From Fuscovulum ytuae (GTDB lineage: Bacteria > Pseudomonadota > Alphaproteobacteria > Rhodobacterales > Rhodobacteraceae): 64,000 bases of DNA. The DNA lies in assembly GCF_029953595.1 (NCBI RefSeq), contig NZ_CP124535.1, positions 3,455,001-3,519,000 of the forward strand, in the 5' to 3' direction. Positions within the stretch are counted from its first letter, which is position 1. Every line of letters begins with the position of its first letter. The notes under the pieces are model-generated. The model saw nothing but the letters and a program-made list of their open reading frames with translations. It was not told the DNA's origin and did not search any database. Of the stretch, positions 26,737-35,003 are shown one piece after another. A program made the position numbers and the translations under genes.

Positions 26737-27642
26737 TTAAGGCTTGTCCGGCCCCGGCATCAGGGGATGGGGCACAGGGTCCTTGGCGCGGAACAGGTGG
26801 GCGCGGAAAATCTCGGCATAGCTGCGGTAGAGGTAACCGTCATTCCGGCGCAGGTAGTGGTCGCGGTTCGCAGCATAGAGCGCGGGCAGGCGATACCACG
26901 GAACGGCGGGGTGCATGTGATGCACGACGTGGAAATTATTGTTCAAAAACAAAAGGGAAAGCGGGCCGCGATCTTCAATCACCACGGTGCGGGCGCGCGC
27001 GGCTTCGTGGGCGCGGTGTTCAAGGAAGGTGCGGATCTTCAGCAGGCCATGCCCGATCCATGCGGCGAGAAGATAGGCCCACCACGGCATGGCTGCCGCC
27101 CAAAGCCAGAGGATCACGGGAATGAGGCCAGCCGCATGCAGGGCCCAATCGCGGCGCAGGCCGGGATCGTTGCGGATGACCCCCTTCGCCTCGGACGTCA
27201 GCCAGAGGACAGCGCCAAGGATGGGGCCGATGGTGACCCGGCCAAGAAGGGTATTGTTCAAGCGAAACAAAGCCTTGACCCATGCCGGCTGGCGCACCCA
27301 GACCACCGGGTCGAAGAAATTCGATTCCGGGTCGTCATAGGGATCGGTCAGGATCGGGTCGTGGTGGTGGGCCAGGTGGGTGTCACGGAAACGGCCATAA
27401 GGCACGGTCAGGGTGAGTGCGGGGAAGGCGAGCGCCTCGTTCAGGGCGCGCGACTGGAAAGGGTGGCCGTGCAGGATTTCGTGCTGGAGCGAGGAGAATT
27501 GCGCGATGGCGAGGCCGGTCAGGAGGATGCCAAGAAAGACGTTTATTTCAGAGGCTTGCGTTGTTCCTATTGCCCATAGGCCATAGGTGGCGACGAGGAG
27601 GAGAAGGGTAGGCCATTCGATGGCCGGGCTGTCGTCGTGCAA
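26737..27642 (-). CDS. membrane fatty acid desaturase
   Basis: About 301 residues with the three histidine boxes of membrane di-iron desaturases: HEILHGHP, DTHLAHHHDP and FHVVHHMHP. There are hydrophobic segments between the boxes. It would introduce a double bond in membrane acyl chains, or act on a related lipid. No in-frame ATG exists near the expected start. TTG 27642, seven bases behind GGGG and giving MHDDSPAIEW..., is the best start. The reading frame stays open to 28020, but that would overlap the divergent XRE regulator by about 270 bases. The regulator next door may control it. Confidence 0.85.
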   Translation of the reverse strand: MHDDSPAIEWPTLLLLVATYGLWAIGTTQASEINVFLGILLTGLAIAQFSSLQHEILHGHPFQSRALNEALAFPALTLTVPYGRFRDTHLAHHHDPILTDPYDDPESNFFDPVVWVRQPAWVKALFRLNNTLLGRVTIGPILGAVLWLTSEAKGVIRNDPGLRRDWALHAAGLIPVILWLWAAAMPWWAYLLAAWIGHGLLKIRTFLEHRAHEAARARTVVIEDRGPLSLLFLNNNFHVVHHMHPAVPWYRLPALYAANRDHYLRRNDGYLYRSYAEIFRAHLFRAKDPVPHPLMPGPDKP

Positions 27643-27752
27643 TCGCGAACCCCATGGTGACGAGAAGGTGGGGCAGGAATAGCACTTGCCCAAGGGGCGG
27701 ATAATCTGGAGGATGGGCAACGAAAGATCACATTTGGTGAGGAAAATCACCG

Positions 27753-28610
27753 ATGGTTGGGAAAATGGACAAGCGCGACCGCGCGGGGCTGTTTCGCGCG
27801 CGCCTGACTGAAGCGATGGCCGATAAAGCCATGACGCGCGCGGCCTTGGCGCGGGCGGTGGGGGTGGATCGGTCGACTTTGTCGCAGCTTTTGGCGGCCG
27901 GGACGCGGCTGCCGAATGCGCAATTGGCGGCGGATTGTGCGCAGGCATTGGGAATCTCGGCCGATTGGCTGTTGGGATTGACGGGGCGGCCAGAGCCGAT
28001 TGCCGATCTTTTGGCGACAAGTCTTACCGTGACGGAAGCGCCGCGCGCGCTGATTGATGAGACGATCTTTGGCTGGCATCAGGAGGCGGCGGGATACAAG
28101 ATACGGCATGTGCCGGCAACTTTGCCCGATATGTTGAAGACGCGGGCGGTGGTGGAATGGGAATATCGCCCGCAACTGGGCCGGACAGCCGAGCAGGCGC
28201 TGGGGGCGTTTGAGGACCGGCTGACCTGGATGCGCAATGCCCGGTCGGATTACGAGATTGCGCTGCCCTTGCATGAAATCGCGGCCTTTGCGGGGGGTGT
28301 GGGCTATTATGCGGGGCTGCCAGAGGCCGCGCGGGCCGAGCAGTTGGATAGGCTTATCCTATTGACAGAACAGCTTTATCCGTCGCTGCGGCTTTATCTC
28401 TTCGACGCGCGGCGGGTGTTTTCGGCCCCTGTGACGGTGTTCGGCCCCCTTCTGGCCGTGGTCTATTTGGGGCGGCATTATCTGGCGTTCCGCGACAGCG
28501 CCCGGGTGCAGCAGATCAGCCAGCATTTCGATTGGCTGGTGAAAGAGGCGGCCTTTAGTGCAAGGGATGTGACGGGTCATCTGCGGGAATTGCGGCAGGA
28601 GATCGGCTGA
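27753..28610 (+). CDS. XRE-family transcriptional regulator
   Basis: A 285-residue regulator: helix-turn-helix domain at residues ~20-72 (MTRAALARAVGVDRSTLSQLLAAG, LPNAQLAADCAQALGIS), then a ~210-residue C-terminal domain that I cannot name. It is divergent from the desaturase gene, 110 bases apart, so control of that gene is a reasonable guess. Start ATG 27753; an internal ATG at 27765 is equally possible. Directly downstream lies the 60-base direct repeat at 28617-28797. Confidence 0.85.
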   Translation: MVGKMDKRDRAGLFRARLTEAMADKAMTRAALARAVGVDRSTLSQLLAAGTRLPNAQLAADCAQALGISADWLLGLTGRPEPIADLLATSLTVTEAPRALIDETIFGWHQEAAGYKIRHVPATLPDMLKTRAVVEWEYRPQLGRTAEQALGAFEDRLTWMRNARSDYEIALPLHEIAAFAGGVGYYAGLPEAARAEQLDRLILLTEQLYPSLRLYLFDARRVFSAPVTVFGPLLAVVYLGRHYLAFRDSARVQQISQHFDWLVKEAAFSARDVTGHLRELRQEIG

Positions 28611-28616
28611 TATCGG

Positions 28617-28797
28617 TTGTGCCCTGTTTTGTGCCGCATTCTGTGCAGCAAACTGTGGGCACGCAGCGGGCGGTTCGATGACTTTTCGTCAACGAAAGGT
28701 GATGGCGGCGGGCACGGTTGGGCTGGCAACGGCTGTGCCCTGTTTTGTGCCGGGTTTTGTGCCGCAAATTGTGGGCACGCGGCGGGCGGTCGGTTCA
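28617..28797. repeat. imperfect ~62-base direct repeat with internal inverted ends
   Basis: Copy 1 (28617-28678) and copy 2 (28732-28797) share TGTGCCCTGTTTTGTGCCG at the left and TGTGGGCACGC-GGGCGG at the right. Each copy also folds back (GTGCCC with GGGCAC) and contains several TGTGCC units. The two are separated by about 53 unrelated bases. Nothing in the region between the XRE gene and the lipocalin gene looks coding. The function is unknown: possibly a repeat family or a structured 3' end. Confidence 0.7.
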
Positions 28798-28824
28798 CGC
28801 CTTGGCAAGGTTTCCCTGCGAAGA

Positions 28825-29343
28825 TCAGCGCGTGAAGGTGGCGAGGCGCGAAATGTCGTATCCATTCCAGTCAAGGATATCGCGGGCAGCGGCGAGGCGG
28901 TCGGGCGACAGGGGCCCGCCTCGGTTGAGGATGAAGCCGAAGCTGCCATCCGGCGTGCCGAGGACGAGGGTACGTAGGTCGGTATCGGCCCAGAGCAGCC
29001 ACCAGTCACGGTTGAGCGGTGCTGCGGCCTGACCCATGGGGCGCAGGCGACCAGGTCCGGTGATGGCGAGGGGGCCGGAATAGGCGATGTCGGACCCGTT
29101 CAGGCAGAGGCGGGCGCGGATCGCAAGGCCTGTAGGCGTGGTCGCAATCTCGGCCCCGCCGGGGTGGCATGTGGCGCGGCTGGTGGAGAAGGCGGCGGCT
29201 TGGGTCCATGTGCCTTGCAACAGGCGCAGGTCGAGGACGGCGTTGGAATAGATCGGGCCTTGGTTGCGGAAACCATCGAGGCGCGTCGTCTGGGTGCAGG
29301 CGGCGAGGAGGGTAAGGAGGAGGGCGGGGATCAGTCGAGGCAC
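28825..29343 (-). CDS. lipocalin-family lipoprotein
   Basis: A 172-residue lipoprotein: signal peptide with lipobox (TLLAAC, Cys near 16), then a lipocalin-like barrel with the opening LLQGTWTQAAAFS and the late WWLLWADTDLRTLVLGTPDGSFGFILNR. Such proteins are anchored in the outer membrane and carry small hydrophobic molecules. It overlaps by 13 bases the end of the next gene upstream (29331-29343), so the two probably share a transcript. The call rests on the two lipocalin signature stretches. Confidence 0.75.
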   Translation of the reverse strand: MPRLIPALLLTLLAACTQTTRLDGFRNQGPIYSNAVLDLRLLQGTWTQAAAFSTSRATCHPGGAEIATTPTGLAIRARLCLNGSDIAYSGPLAITGPGRLRPMGQAAAPLNRDWWLLWADTDLRTLVLGTPDGSFGFILNRGGPLSPDRLAAARDILDWNGYDISRLATFTR

Positions 29344-29882
29344 AGCGTTACCTCGGCCCCCGTGTCGAGGAGGACCGCGTTACAGCCGAAAAGCGGCTGG
29401 ATCGGTGAACAGGTGCGGGATCGGGCAAGGCATTCCCCTTGGCAGTCATCCTTGCTGTCGCAGCCTTTGCCGCCGTCGCGGGTCTGGTAGACGCAGGCCA
29501 TGCCGCCGCCTGCGCCCGCGCGGGCCCATGTGCCCCTGTCCTTTTCGCAGGCGATCTGGCTGGGCGATTTCAGGGCGGCGGGGATTTCGGGGGCGGTTTC
29601 CGCTACGGGGGCTGCTGGTGGGGTTTCGGCGGTTGCCGCTGCGATGGGGCGGGGCATTGGCCTTGGGTCCGTCGCAGAGGCTGTGGCTGTGGCTGTGGCG
29701 TCGGTCGCCGTGGCTTCAGGGGGCGATCCGGGCACCGGTGTCGGCGCGTCGAGCGTGGTGGTGGTGATCGCACCGTTTGTGACGGGGGTGGCGGCCTCTG
29801 GCGCGCGGTCGCGGCCCGGCAGGGACAGCTGGCAGGCGGTGAGCAGCGTCAGGGCAAGCAGGGGCGCAAGGAGGCGGGGCAT
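29331..29882 (-). CDS. lipoprotein of unknown function with cysteine-rich C-terminus
   Basis: A 183-residue protein with signal peptide and lipobox (LTLLTAC), a Pro/Ala/Thr-rich linker (~25-105) and a cysteine-rich C-terminal domain (~108-183) with eight cysteines (CEKDRGTW, CVYQ, CDSKDDCQGECL, TCSPI, CNAV, CLD). The spacing suggests four disulfides in the periplasm. No family was recognised. It is the upstream partner of the lipocalin gene (13-base overlap). Confidence 0.65.
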   Translation of the reverse strand: MPRLLAPLLALTLLTACQLSLPGRDRAPEAATPVTNGAITTTTLDAPTPVPGSPPEATATDATATATASATDPRPMPRPIAAATAETPPAAPVAETAPEIPAALKSPSQIACEKDRGTWARAGAGGGMACVYQTRDGGKGCDSKDDCQGECLARSRTCSPIQPLFGCNAVLLDTGAEVTLCLD

Positions 29883-29963
29883 TCACAGGTCTTTCCCGGG
29901 GCTATGCCCAGATGGGCAGAAGCGGGGCCGGGTTGCAAGGGGCTGGCGCGTTCGTGAACGGGG

Positions 29964-31103
29964 TCAGGCGGCAGCGGTCAGGGCGGCGAGGAGGTCCGCC
30001 TCGGTCAATGCGACGGGGTTGCCCTTCATGGACGAGGAGGTGAGCGCGGCGCGTGCCGTTTCGGCATGGAGGGCGGCGGGCAGGCCGAGGGTTGCAAGGC
30101 CGGGCAGGCCTGCGGCGCTGGCCCAAGCGGCCAGCGTGTCGGGGGCGTCTTGCGGGGTGCCGCCGAGGGTGGTGGCGATGTGGTGAAAGACCGTGTCGAG
30201 GCGGCGGGCGGTTTCGCCCGTGGCAAGCTGGCGGTTGAGGCGGAGGATCGGGGCCAGAAGCACGCCGCAGATCGCGCCATGGGGGGCGGGGGTGAGGCCG
30301 CCGATGACGCCAGCAAGGCCATGCACCGCGCCGAGGCCTGCATTGGCGAGCGCGAGGCCGCCAGTGAGGGAGGTATAGGCGAGGGCATCGCGGGCCTGTG
30401 GGTCTTCGGTTTCCATCAGGCGTTTGAGGGCGATCAGGCCTTGGGGGATGGCGGGGGTGGTGATGGCGTCGGTGAAGGGGGTGGCCTTGGAGGAGACATA
30501 GGGTTCGATCACCTGCGTGATCGCGTCAAGACCGGAGGCGAGGGTGGTGGCGCGGGGGGTGTTGTCGGTCAGCGCGGGGTCCACGATGGCGAGGCGGGCG
30601 AGCATGCGGTCGTCGCGGAGGCTGACCTTGCGCCCATGATCGGGCAGGCCGATGACGGCGTTCTTTGTCGCTTCGGCCCCCGTGCCTGCGGTGGTGGGGA
30701 GCGCGATGAAGGGAAGGGGGGCGGCGGCGAGGGGGAGGCCTTTGCCCACGACCTCGAGATGGTCCATCGGGCCGGTGGGGGCGGGGAGGAGGGCTGCCAG
30801 CGCCTTGCCCAGATCGAGCGCGGCGCCGCCGCCGAGGGATGTGACCCATTGGGGTTGGAAGGGGCGGGCCTGTGCGAGGGCCTGTTCCAGCATGGGGAGC
30901 GTGGGTTCAGAAGCGCAGGGGAGGGACAGGGTTTCGATGCCTGCGGCATGGAGCGCGTCGATCAGCCATGCCGCGCGGGCGGCATTTGCGCCGTGGATGA
31001 TCAGGCCGCGGGGGCCGAAGGCGGCGATGGCGGCGGGGGCTTTCGCGGCCTCACCCCGGCCAAAGAGGATGCGTTGCGGGGTGGCGATGGCGAAGGGGGG
31101 CAT
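29964..31103 (-). CDS. iron-containing alcohol dehydrogenase
   Basis: A 379-residue group III dehydrogenase that oxidises or reduces alcohols with NAD(P). Family features: cofactor-binding SLGGGAALDLGKA (~95), PTTAGTGAEATKNAVI, and iron ligands in DAITQVIEPYV, GAVHGLAGVIGG and PHGAICGVLL. ATG 31103 gives the standard N-terminus (FAIATPQRILFGRG). Open sequence further upstream would overlap glpK and is ignored. It follows glpK in the same direction after a 77-base gap that contains a strong hairpin, so it may be the last, weakly expressed gene of the glycerol operon. Confidence 0.88.
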   Translation of the reverse strand: MPPFAIATPQRILFGRGEAAKAPAAIAAFGPRGLIIHGANAARAAWLIDALHAAGIETLSLPCASEPTLPMLEQALAQARPFQPQWVTSLGGGAALDLGKALAALLPAPTGPMDHLEVVGKGLPLAAAPLPFIALPTTAGTGAEATKNAVIGLPDHGRKVSLRDDRMLARLAIVDPALTDNTPRATTLASGLDAITQVIEPYVSSKATPFTDAITTPAIPQGLIALKRLMETEDPQARDALAYTSLTGGLALANAGLGAVHGLAGVIGGLTPAPHGAICGVLLAPILRLNRQLATGETARRLDTVFHHIATTLGGTPQDAPDTLAAWASAAGLPGLATLGLPAALHAETARAALTSSSMKGNPVALTEADLLAALTAAA

Positions 31104-31144
31104 GGCGGGTTCCGGGTTGTGGCGGGAGGGCACCCCCTCCCCGA

Positions 31145-31167
31145 CCCTCCCCCGTGGCGGGGGAGGG
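31145..31167 (-). terminator. GC-rich hairpin between glpK and the alcohol dehydrogenase gene
   Basis: CCCTCCCCC (31145-31153) pairs perfectly with GGGGGAGGG (31159-31167) around a 5-base loop, 14 bases after the glpK stop. There is no T run on the minus strand, so it may stabilise mRNA or only partly terminate. Confidence 0.5.
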
Positions 31168-31180
31168 GGAAGGGCGGCGG

Positions 31181-32665
31181 TCAGACCGTCATCGTTGCCG
31201 CGACGGCGCGGCCCCAGCGGGCGTATTTGGCGTTGCGGGTGCGGTCGTCCATCGCCGGGGTGAAGCGGCGTTCGAGGGCCCATGAGGTTTGGAATTCCGC
31301 CGGGGGTGGGCAGAGGCCAGCCTTGAGGCCCGCCAGATAGGCCGCGCCGAGGGCGGTGGTTTCGGTGACAACCGGGCGGTCGACGGGGGCACCGAGGATG
31401 TCGGAGAGGAATTGCATCGCCCAATCGCTGGCCGTCATGCCGCCATCGACGCGCAGGATGCCGTCGGCGGCGGCGCCCCAGTCGGAGCGCATTGCTTCGA
31501 GCAGGTCGCGGGTCTGGTAGCCGACGCTTTCCAGCGCGGCCTTGGCCAGTTCGGCAGGGCCGGAATTGCGGGTGAGGCCATAGACCGCGCCCCGGCAATC
31601 GGGCCGCCAATAGGGCGCGCCGAGTCCGGTGAAGGCGGGGACGAGGACCACGTCCTGCGACGGGTCGGCGGCATCGGCAAGGGGCTGGGTTTCCTTCGCC
31701 TCACGGATGATTTTCAGCCCGTCGCGCAGCCATTGGACCACCGCGCCCGCGATGAAGATGGAGCCTTCGAGGGCGTAGGTCGTCTGGCCATCAAGGCGGT
31801 AGGCGATGGTGGTAAGGAGGCGGTTCTTCGAAGGGACCATGTCGGTCCCGGTATTCAAGAGCGCAAAGCAGCCCGTGCCATAGGTGGATTTCATCATGCC
31901 GGGGGCGAAGCAGGCCTGACCCACGGTGGCGGCCTGCTGGTCGCCGGCGACGCCGAGGATCGGGATTTCGCGGCCGAAGAGATCGGGGCGGGTGGTGCCG
32001 TAATCGGCGGCGCAGTCCTTGACCTCTGGAAGGAGGGACATGGGGATGTCGAGCAGGGCGCAGATATCGGCGTCCCATTCGCCCGTGGCGATGTTGTAGA
32101 TGAGCGTGCGGGCGGCGTTGGTGGCGTCGGTCGCGTGGACCTTGCCGCCGGTCAGTTTCCAGATGAGGAAGGTGTCGACGGTGCCGAAGGCGAGTTCGCC
32201 GCGTGCGGCGCGGGCGCGGGCGCCGGGGACGTGGTCAAGCAACCATTTGATCTTGGTGCCTGAAAAATAGGGGTCGAGGAGAAGGCCCGTGCGGGCGGTG
32301 ATCATCGGTTCGTGGCCTGCCGATTTCAGCGCGCCGCAGATATCGGCGGTGCGGCGGTCCTGCCAGACGATGGCGCGGTGGATGGGTTCGCCCGTGGCGC
32401 GATCCCAGATCAGGGTGGTTTCGCGTTGGTTGGTGATGCCGATGGCGGCGATGCTGTCGGCGCCGATCCCGGCCTTTTCGATGGCGGCGCGGGCGGTGCC
32501 TGCGACGGTGGACCAGAGGTCGGAAGGATCATGTTCCACCCAGCCAGAGGCGGGGTAGTGCTGGGGGAATTCTTCCTGCGCGACGGCACGGACCTTGAGG
32601 CTGGCGTCGAAGAGGATCGCGCGCGAGGAGGTGGTGCCCTGATCGATGGCGAGGATATGGGTCAT
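31181..32665 (-). CDS. glpK: glycerol kinase
   Basis: A 494-residue FGGY kinase converting glycerol to glycerol 3-phosphate with ATP. The N-terminal [16 protein letters not shown], the substrate loop around [16 protein letters not shown], and the central [13 protein letters not shown] and [15 protein letters not shown] are characteristic of GlpK. Its place downstream of glpD-S-T-P-Q-U-V is the same as in the Rhizobium glycerol operon. The product feeds GlpD encoded by the first gene of the operon. Start ATG 32665. The 117-base leader between glpV and this gene holds two stable hairpins that could lower kinase expression relative to the binding protein. Confidence 0.96.
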   Translation of the reverse strand: MTHILAIDQGTTSSRAILFDASLKVRAVAQEEFPQHYPASGWVEHDPSDLWSTVAGTARAAIEKAGIGADSIAAIGITNQRETTLIWDRATGEPIHRAIVWQDRRTADICGALKSAGHEPMITARTGLLLDPYFSGTKIKWLLDHVPGARARAARGELAFGTVDTFLIWKLTGGKVHATDATNAARTLIYNIATGEWDADICALLDIPMSLLPEVKDCAADYGTTRPDLFGREIPILGVAGDQQAATVGQACFAPGMMKSTYGTGCFALLNTGTDMVPSKNRLLTTIAYRLDGQTTYALEGSIFIAGAVVQWLRDGLKIIREAKETQPLADAADPSQDVVLVPAFTGLGAPYWRPDCRGAVYGLTRNSGPAELAKAALESVGYQTRDLLEAMRSDWGAAADGILRVDGGMTASDWAMQFLSDILGAPVDRPVVTETTALGAAYLAGLKAGLCPPPAEFQTSWALERRFTPAMDDRTRNAKYARWGRAVAATMTV

Positions 32666-32702
32666 GGGTGGCCCTATGCGTGGTCGTTTCTACTTGCTGG
32701 CA

Positions 32703-32773
32703 AAGCCACGCCCCTTTGGGAAGGCGTGGCTTGGCGAGAAAGAGGGAAAGGCGGGCGCTGTGACGCGCCCGCC
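32703..32773 (-). terminator. tandem hairpins between glpV and glpK (attenuator-like)
   Basis: Two perfect hairpins. GGCGGGCGC (32750-32758) with GCGCCCGCC (32765-32773) sits ten bases after the glpV stop and is followed on the minus strand by TTTCCCTCTTTC. AAGCCACGCC (32703-32712) with GGCGTGGCTT (32723-32732) comes next. They probably terminate part of the transcripts and protect the 3' end of glpV mRNA. Confidence 0.7.
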
Positions 32774-32782
32774 CCTTTGGCC

Positions 32783-34510
32783 TTAGCCCTGCTGCCAGGA
32801 CTTGATCAGCTCGTCATAGGAGATCGTTTCGCCTGCGGGCTTTTCGTTCTCCAGCTTGCCGACCGGCGAACCGGGCTGGTCGATCCAGTACTGCGGATCC
32901 TGCGGTTCGTTCATCTTCGGACCGATGTCGCCCTGAACGCCTGCGCGCTCAAGCCGTTCCAGCACTTTCTCCTGCTCTTCGCAGAGGGCATCGAGCGCCT
33001 CTTGCGGGGTTTTGGCCCCCGACATGGCGTCGCCGATGTTCTGCCACCACAGCTGCGCCAGTTTCGGATAGTCCGGAACGTTGGTGCCGGTGGGCGACCA
33101 CTGGACGCGGGCGGGCGAGCGGTAGAATTCCACCAGACCGCCGAGTTGCGGCGCGCGGTCGGTGAAGGACTGGTGCTGGATCGTCGACTCGCGGATGAAG
33201 GTCAGGCCCACATGGGACTTCTTCACGTCCACGGTTTTCGACGTAACGAACTGCGCGTAAAGCCAAGCGGCCTGTGCGCGTTCCAGCGGGGTGGACTTCA
33301 TCAGCGTCCAGGACCCGGCGTCCTGATAGCCGACCTTCATGCCGTCCTGCCAATAGGTGCCGTGCGGCGAGGGGGCCATGCGCCACTTGGGCGTGCCATC
33401 CTCGTTCATCACGGGGCCGGGCTTGACCATGTCGGCGGTGAAGGCGGTGTACCAGAACATCTGCTGGGCGATGTTGCCCTGAGCCGGAACCGGACCCGCT
33501 TCGCCGAAGGTCATGCCCTGCGCTTCGGGCGGCGAGTACTTTTGCAGCCACTCGATCGCCTTGGTCACGGCATAGACGGCGGCGGCGTCGTTCGTGGCAC
33601 CGCCACGGGCAACGCAGGAGCCGACGGGCTGCGAGTTTTCGTTCACGCGGATGCCCCATTCATCGACCGGAAGGCCGTTGGGTTCACCCACGTCGCCCAT
33701 GCCGGCCATGGACATCCACGCATCGGTGTAGCGCCAGCCGAGCGAGGGGTCCTTTTTGCCGTAGTCCATGTTGCCATAGACGCCGGAAGCCGGGCCGCCT
33801 GCATAGGACATGTCGCGACCGGTGAAGAATTCCGCGATGTCTTCGTAAGCCGACCAGTTCAGCGGAACGCCGAGGTCATAGCCATAGGCGGCCTTGAAGT
33901 CGTCCTTGGTCTTTTGATCGTTGAACCAGTCGTAGCGGAACCAGTAGAGGTTCGCGAATTGCTGGTCGGGCAGCTGATAGAGTTTGCCATCCGGGCCAGT
34001 GGTGAACTTCGTGCCGATAAAGTCGGCGACATCGAGGTTCGGGTTGGTGACAGCCGCGCCTTCGCCTGCCATCCAGTCGGTCAGGTTGCGGGCCTGCTGA
34101 TAGCGCCAGTGGGTGCCGATCAGGTCCGAGTCGTTGATATAGGCGTCATAGATGTTTTCGCCCGACTGCATCTGCGTTTGCAGCTTTTCGACCACATCGC
34201 CTTCGCCGATCAGGTCATGGGTGACCTTGATGCCGGTGATCGCCTCGAAGGCCGGGGCGAGAACCTTGGCTTCGTATTCGTGGGTGGTGATGGTTTCCGA
34301 CACCACCTTGATTTCCATTCCGGCGAAGGGGGCAGCGGCGTCGACGAACCACTGCATCTCGGCCTCTTGATCGGCGCGAGAGAGGGTCGAGAGATCGCCG
34401 ATCTCGGCATCGAGGAAGGCTTTCGCCGCCTCCATATCGGCCCAGGCCGGGGCCGAGCCCATCGCCATGAGCGCAAGCGCCATCGCGGTTGTCGTTTGTC
34501 TGAGTCTCAT
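32783..34510 (-). CDS. glpV: glycerol ABC transporter substrate-binding protein
   Basis: A 575-residue periplasmic binding protein with signal peptide (MRLRQTTTAMALALMAMG..., cleavage after AWA). It is longer than typical sugar-binding proteins, as is GlpV of the rhizobial glycerol system. Family patterns include NDSDLIGTHWRYQQARNLTDWM and PVGSCVARGGATNDAAAVYAV. It captures glycerol for the GlpP/GlpQ channel. ATG 34510 follows GGAGGAACATA. The gene is flanked by stable hairpins on both sides (34551-34586 and 32703-32773), consistent with production at higher level than its neighbours. Confidence 0.92.
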   Translation of the reverse strand: MRLRQTTTAMALALMAMGSAPAWADMEAAKAFLDAEIGDLSTLSRADQEAEMQWFVDAAAPFAGMEIKVVSETITTHEYEAKVLAPAFEAITGIKVTHDLIGEGDVVEKLQTQMQSGENIYDAYINDSDLIGTHWRYQQARNLTDWMAGEGAAVTNPNLDVADFIGTKFTTGPDGKLYQLPDQQFANLYWFRYDWFNDQKTKDDFKAAYGYDLGVPLNWSAYEDIAEFFTGRDMSYAGGPASGVYGNMDYGKKDPSLGWRYTDAWMSMAGMGDVGEPNGLPVDEWGIRVNENSQPVGSCVARGGATNDAAAVYAVTKAIEWLQKYSPPEAQGMTFGEAGPVPAQGNIAQQMFWYTAFTADMVKPGPVMNEDGTPKWRMAPSPHGTYWQDGMKVGYQDAGSWTLMKSTPLERAQAAWLYAQFVTSKTVDVKKSHVGLTFIRESTIQHQSFTDRAPQLGGLVEFYRSPARVQWSPTGTNVPDYPKLAQLWWQNIGDAMSGAKTPQEALDALCEEQEKVLERLERAGVQGDIGPKMNEPQDPQYWIDQPGSPVGKLENEKPAGETISYDELIKSWQQG

Positions 34511-34550
34511 TATGTTCCTCCCAGAATGTGAGACGTGCCGTCTTCGTTCT

Positions 34551-34586
34551 GCCGGGGGGGAAGGGTCGCATCCGGCCCCCCCGGCG
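34551..34586 (-). terminator. GC-rich hairpin between glpU and glpV
   Basis: GCCGGGGGGG (34551-34560) pairs with CCCCCCCGGC (34577-34586), ten perfect pairs and a 16-base loop, 15 bases past the glpU stop and 40 before glpV. It has no T run and is more likely an mRNA-processing or stabilising structure than a full terminator. Confidence 0.55.
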
Positions 34587-34601
34587 CTTTCATGCCTTGG
34601 A

Positions 34602-35003
34602 TCACACCCAGCGGAAGACTGCCGCGGCGTAGATCAGGCAAAGGATCAGCGCGCCCCAGAGGGGAGCGCCGAAGAAGAAGAGCCAGCCCAAGCAGAGGAA
34701 GGCCGAGCCCAAGAGCGTGATGAAAAGCCGGTCGCCGCGCGTGGTTTCGATGCGCAGGATGCCGCGACGGGGCGTTTCAGGGAAACGGATGGCAAGCAGC
34801 GTGAACAGGATCAGAAGGCTGCCGATCACGAAGAAGAAGAGGGCGACGGGCAGCGTCCAAGCCATCCAGCCGCCGGGGATCATCGGGGCATACCAATCCA
34901 GCGCGCCGTCGCGGCGGGGGGTTGCGGCGATGAGGGCCAGAAGGATGGCTGCAAGACTGCCGCCCGTGGCGAGATAGATCAGGGTCCAGCGGGACGAGGT
35001 CAT
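34602..35003 (-). CDS. glpU: small membrane protein of the glycerol ABC transporter (DUF2160-type)
   Basis: A 133-residue protein with three or four hydrophobic helices (~8-27, 45-70, 93-131). The position between the second permease and the binding protein and the size match GlpU, the small membrane subunit peculiar to the GlpSTPQUV system. Its exact role is unknown. ATG 35003 overlaps the glpQ stop codon, implying coupling; frames extending further upstream would lie inside glpQ and are ignored. Confidence 0.85.
   Translation of the reverse strand: MTSSRWTLIYLATGGSLAAILLALIAATPRRDGALDWYAPMIPGGWMAWTLPVALFFFVIGSLLILFTLLAIRFPETPRRGILRIETTRGDRLFITLLGSAFLCLGWLFFFGAPLWGALILCLIYAAAVFRWV

Noticed and set aside
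26737-28020. Desaturase start at 28020
   Set aside because: It overlaps the divergent XRE regulator by about 270 bases and adds Pro/Arg-rich sequence without pattern.
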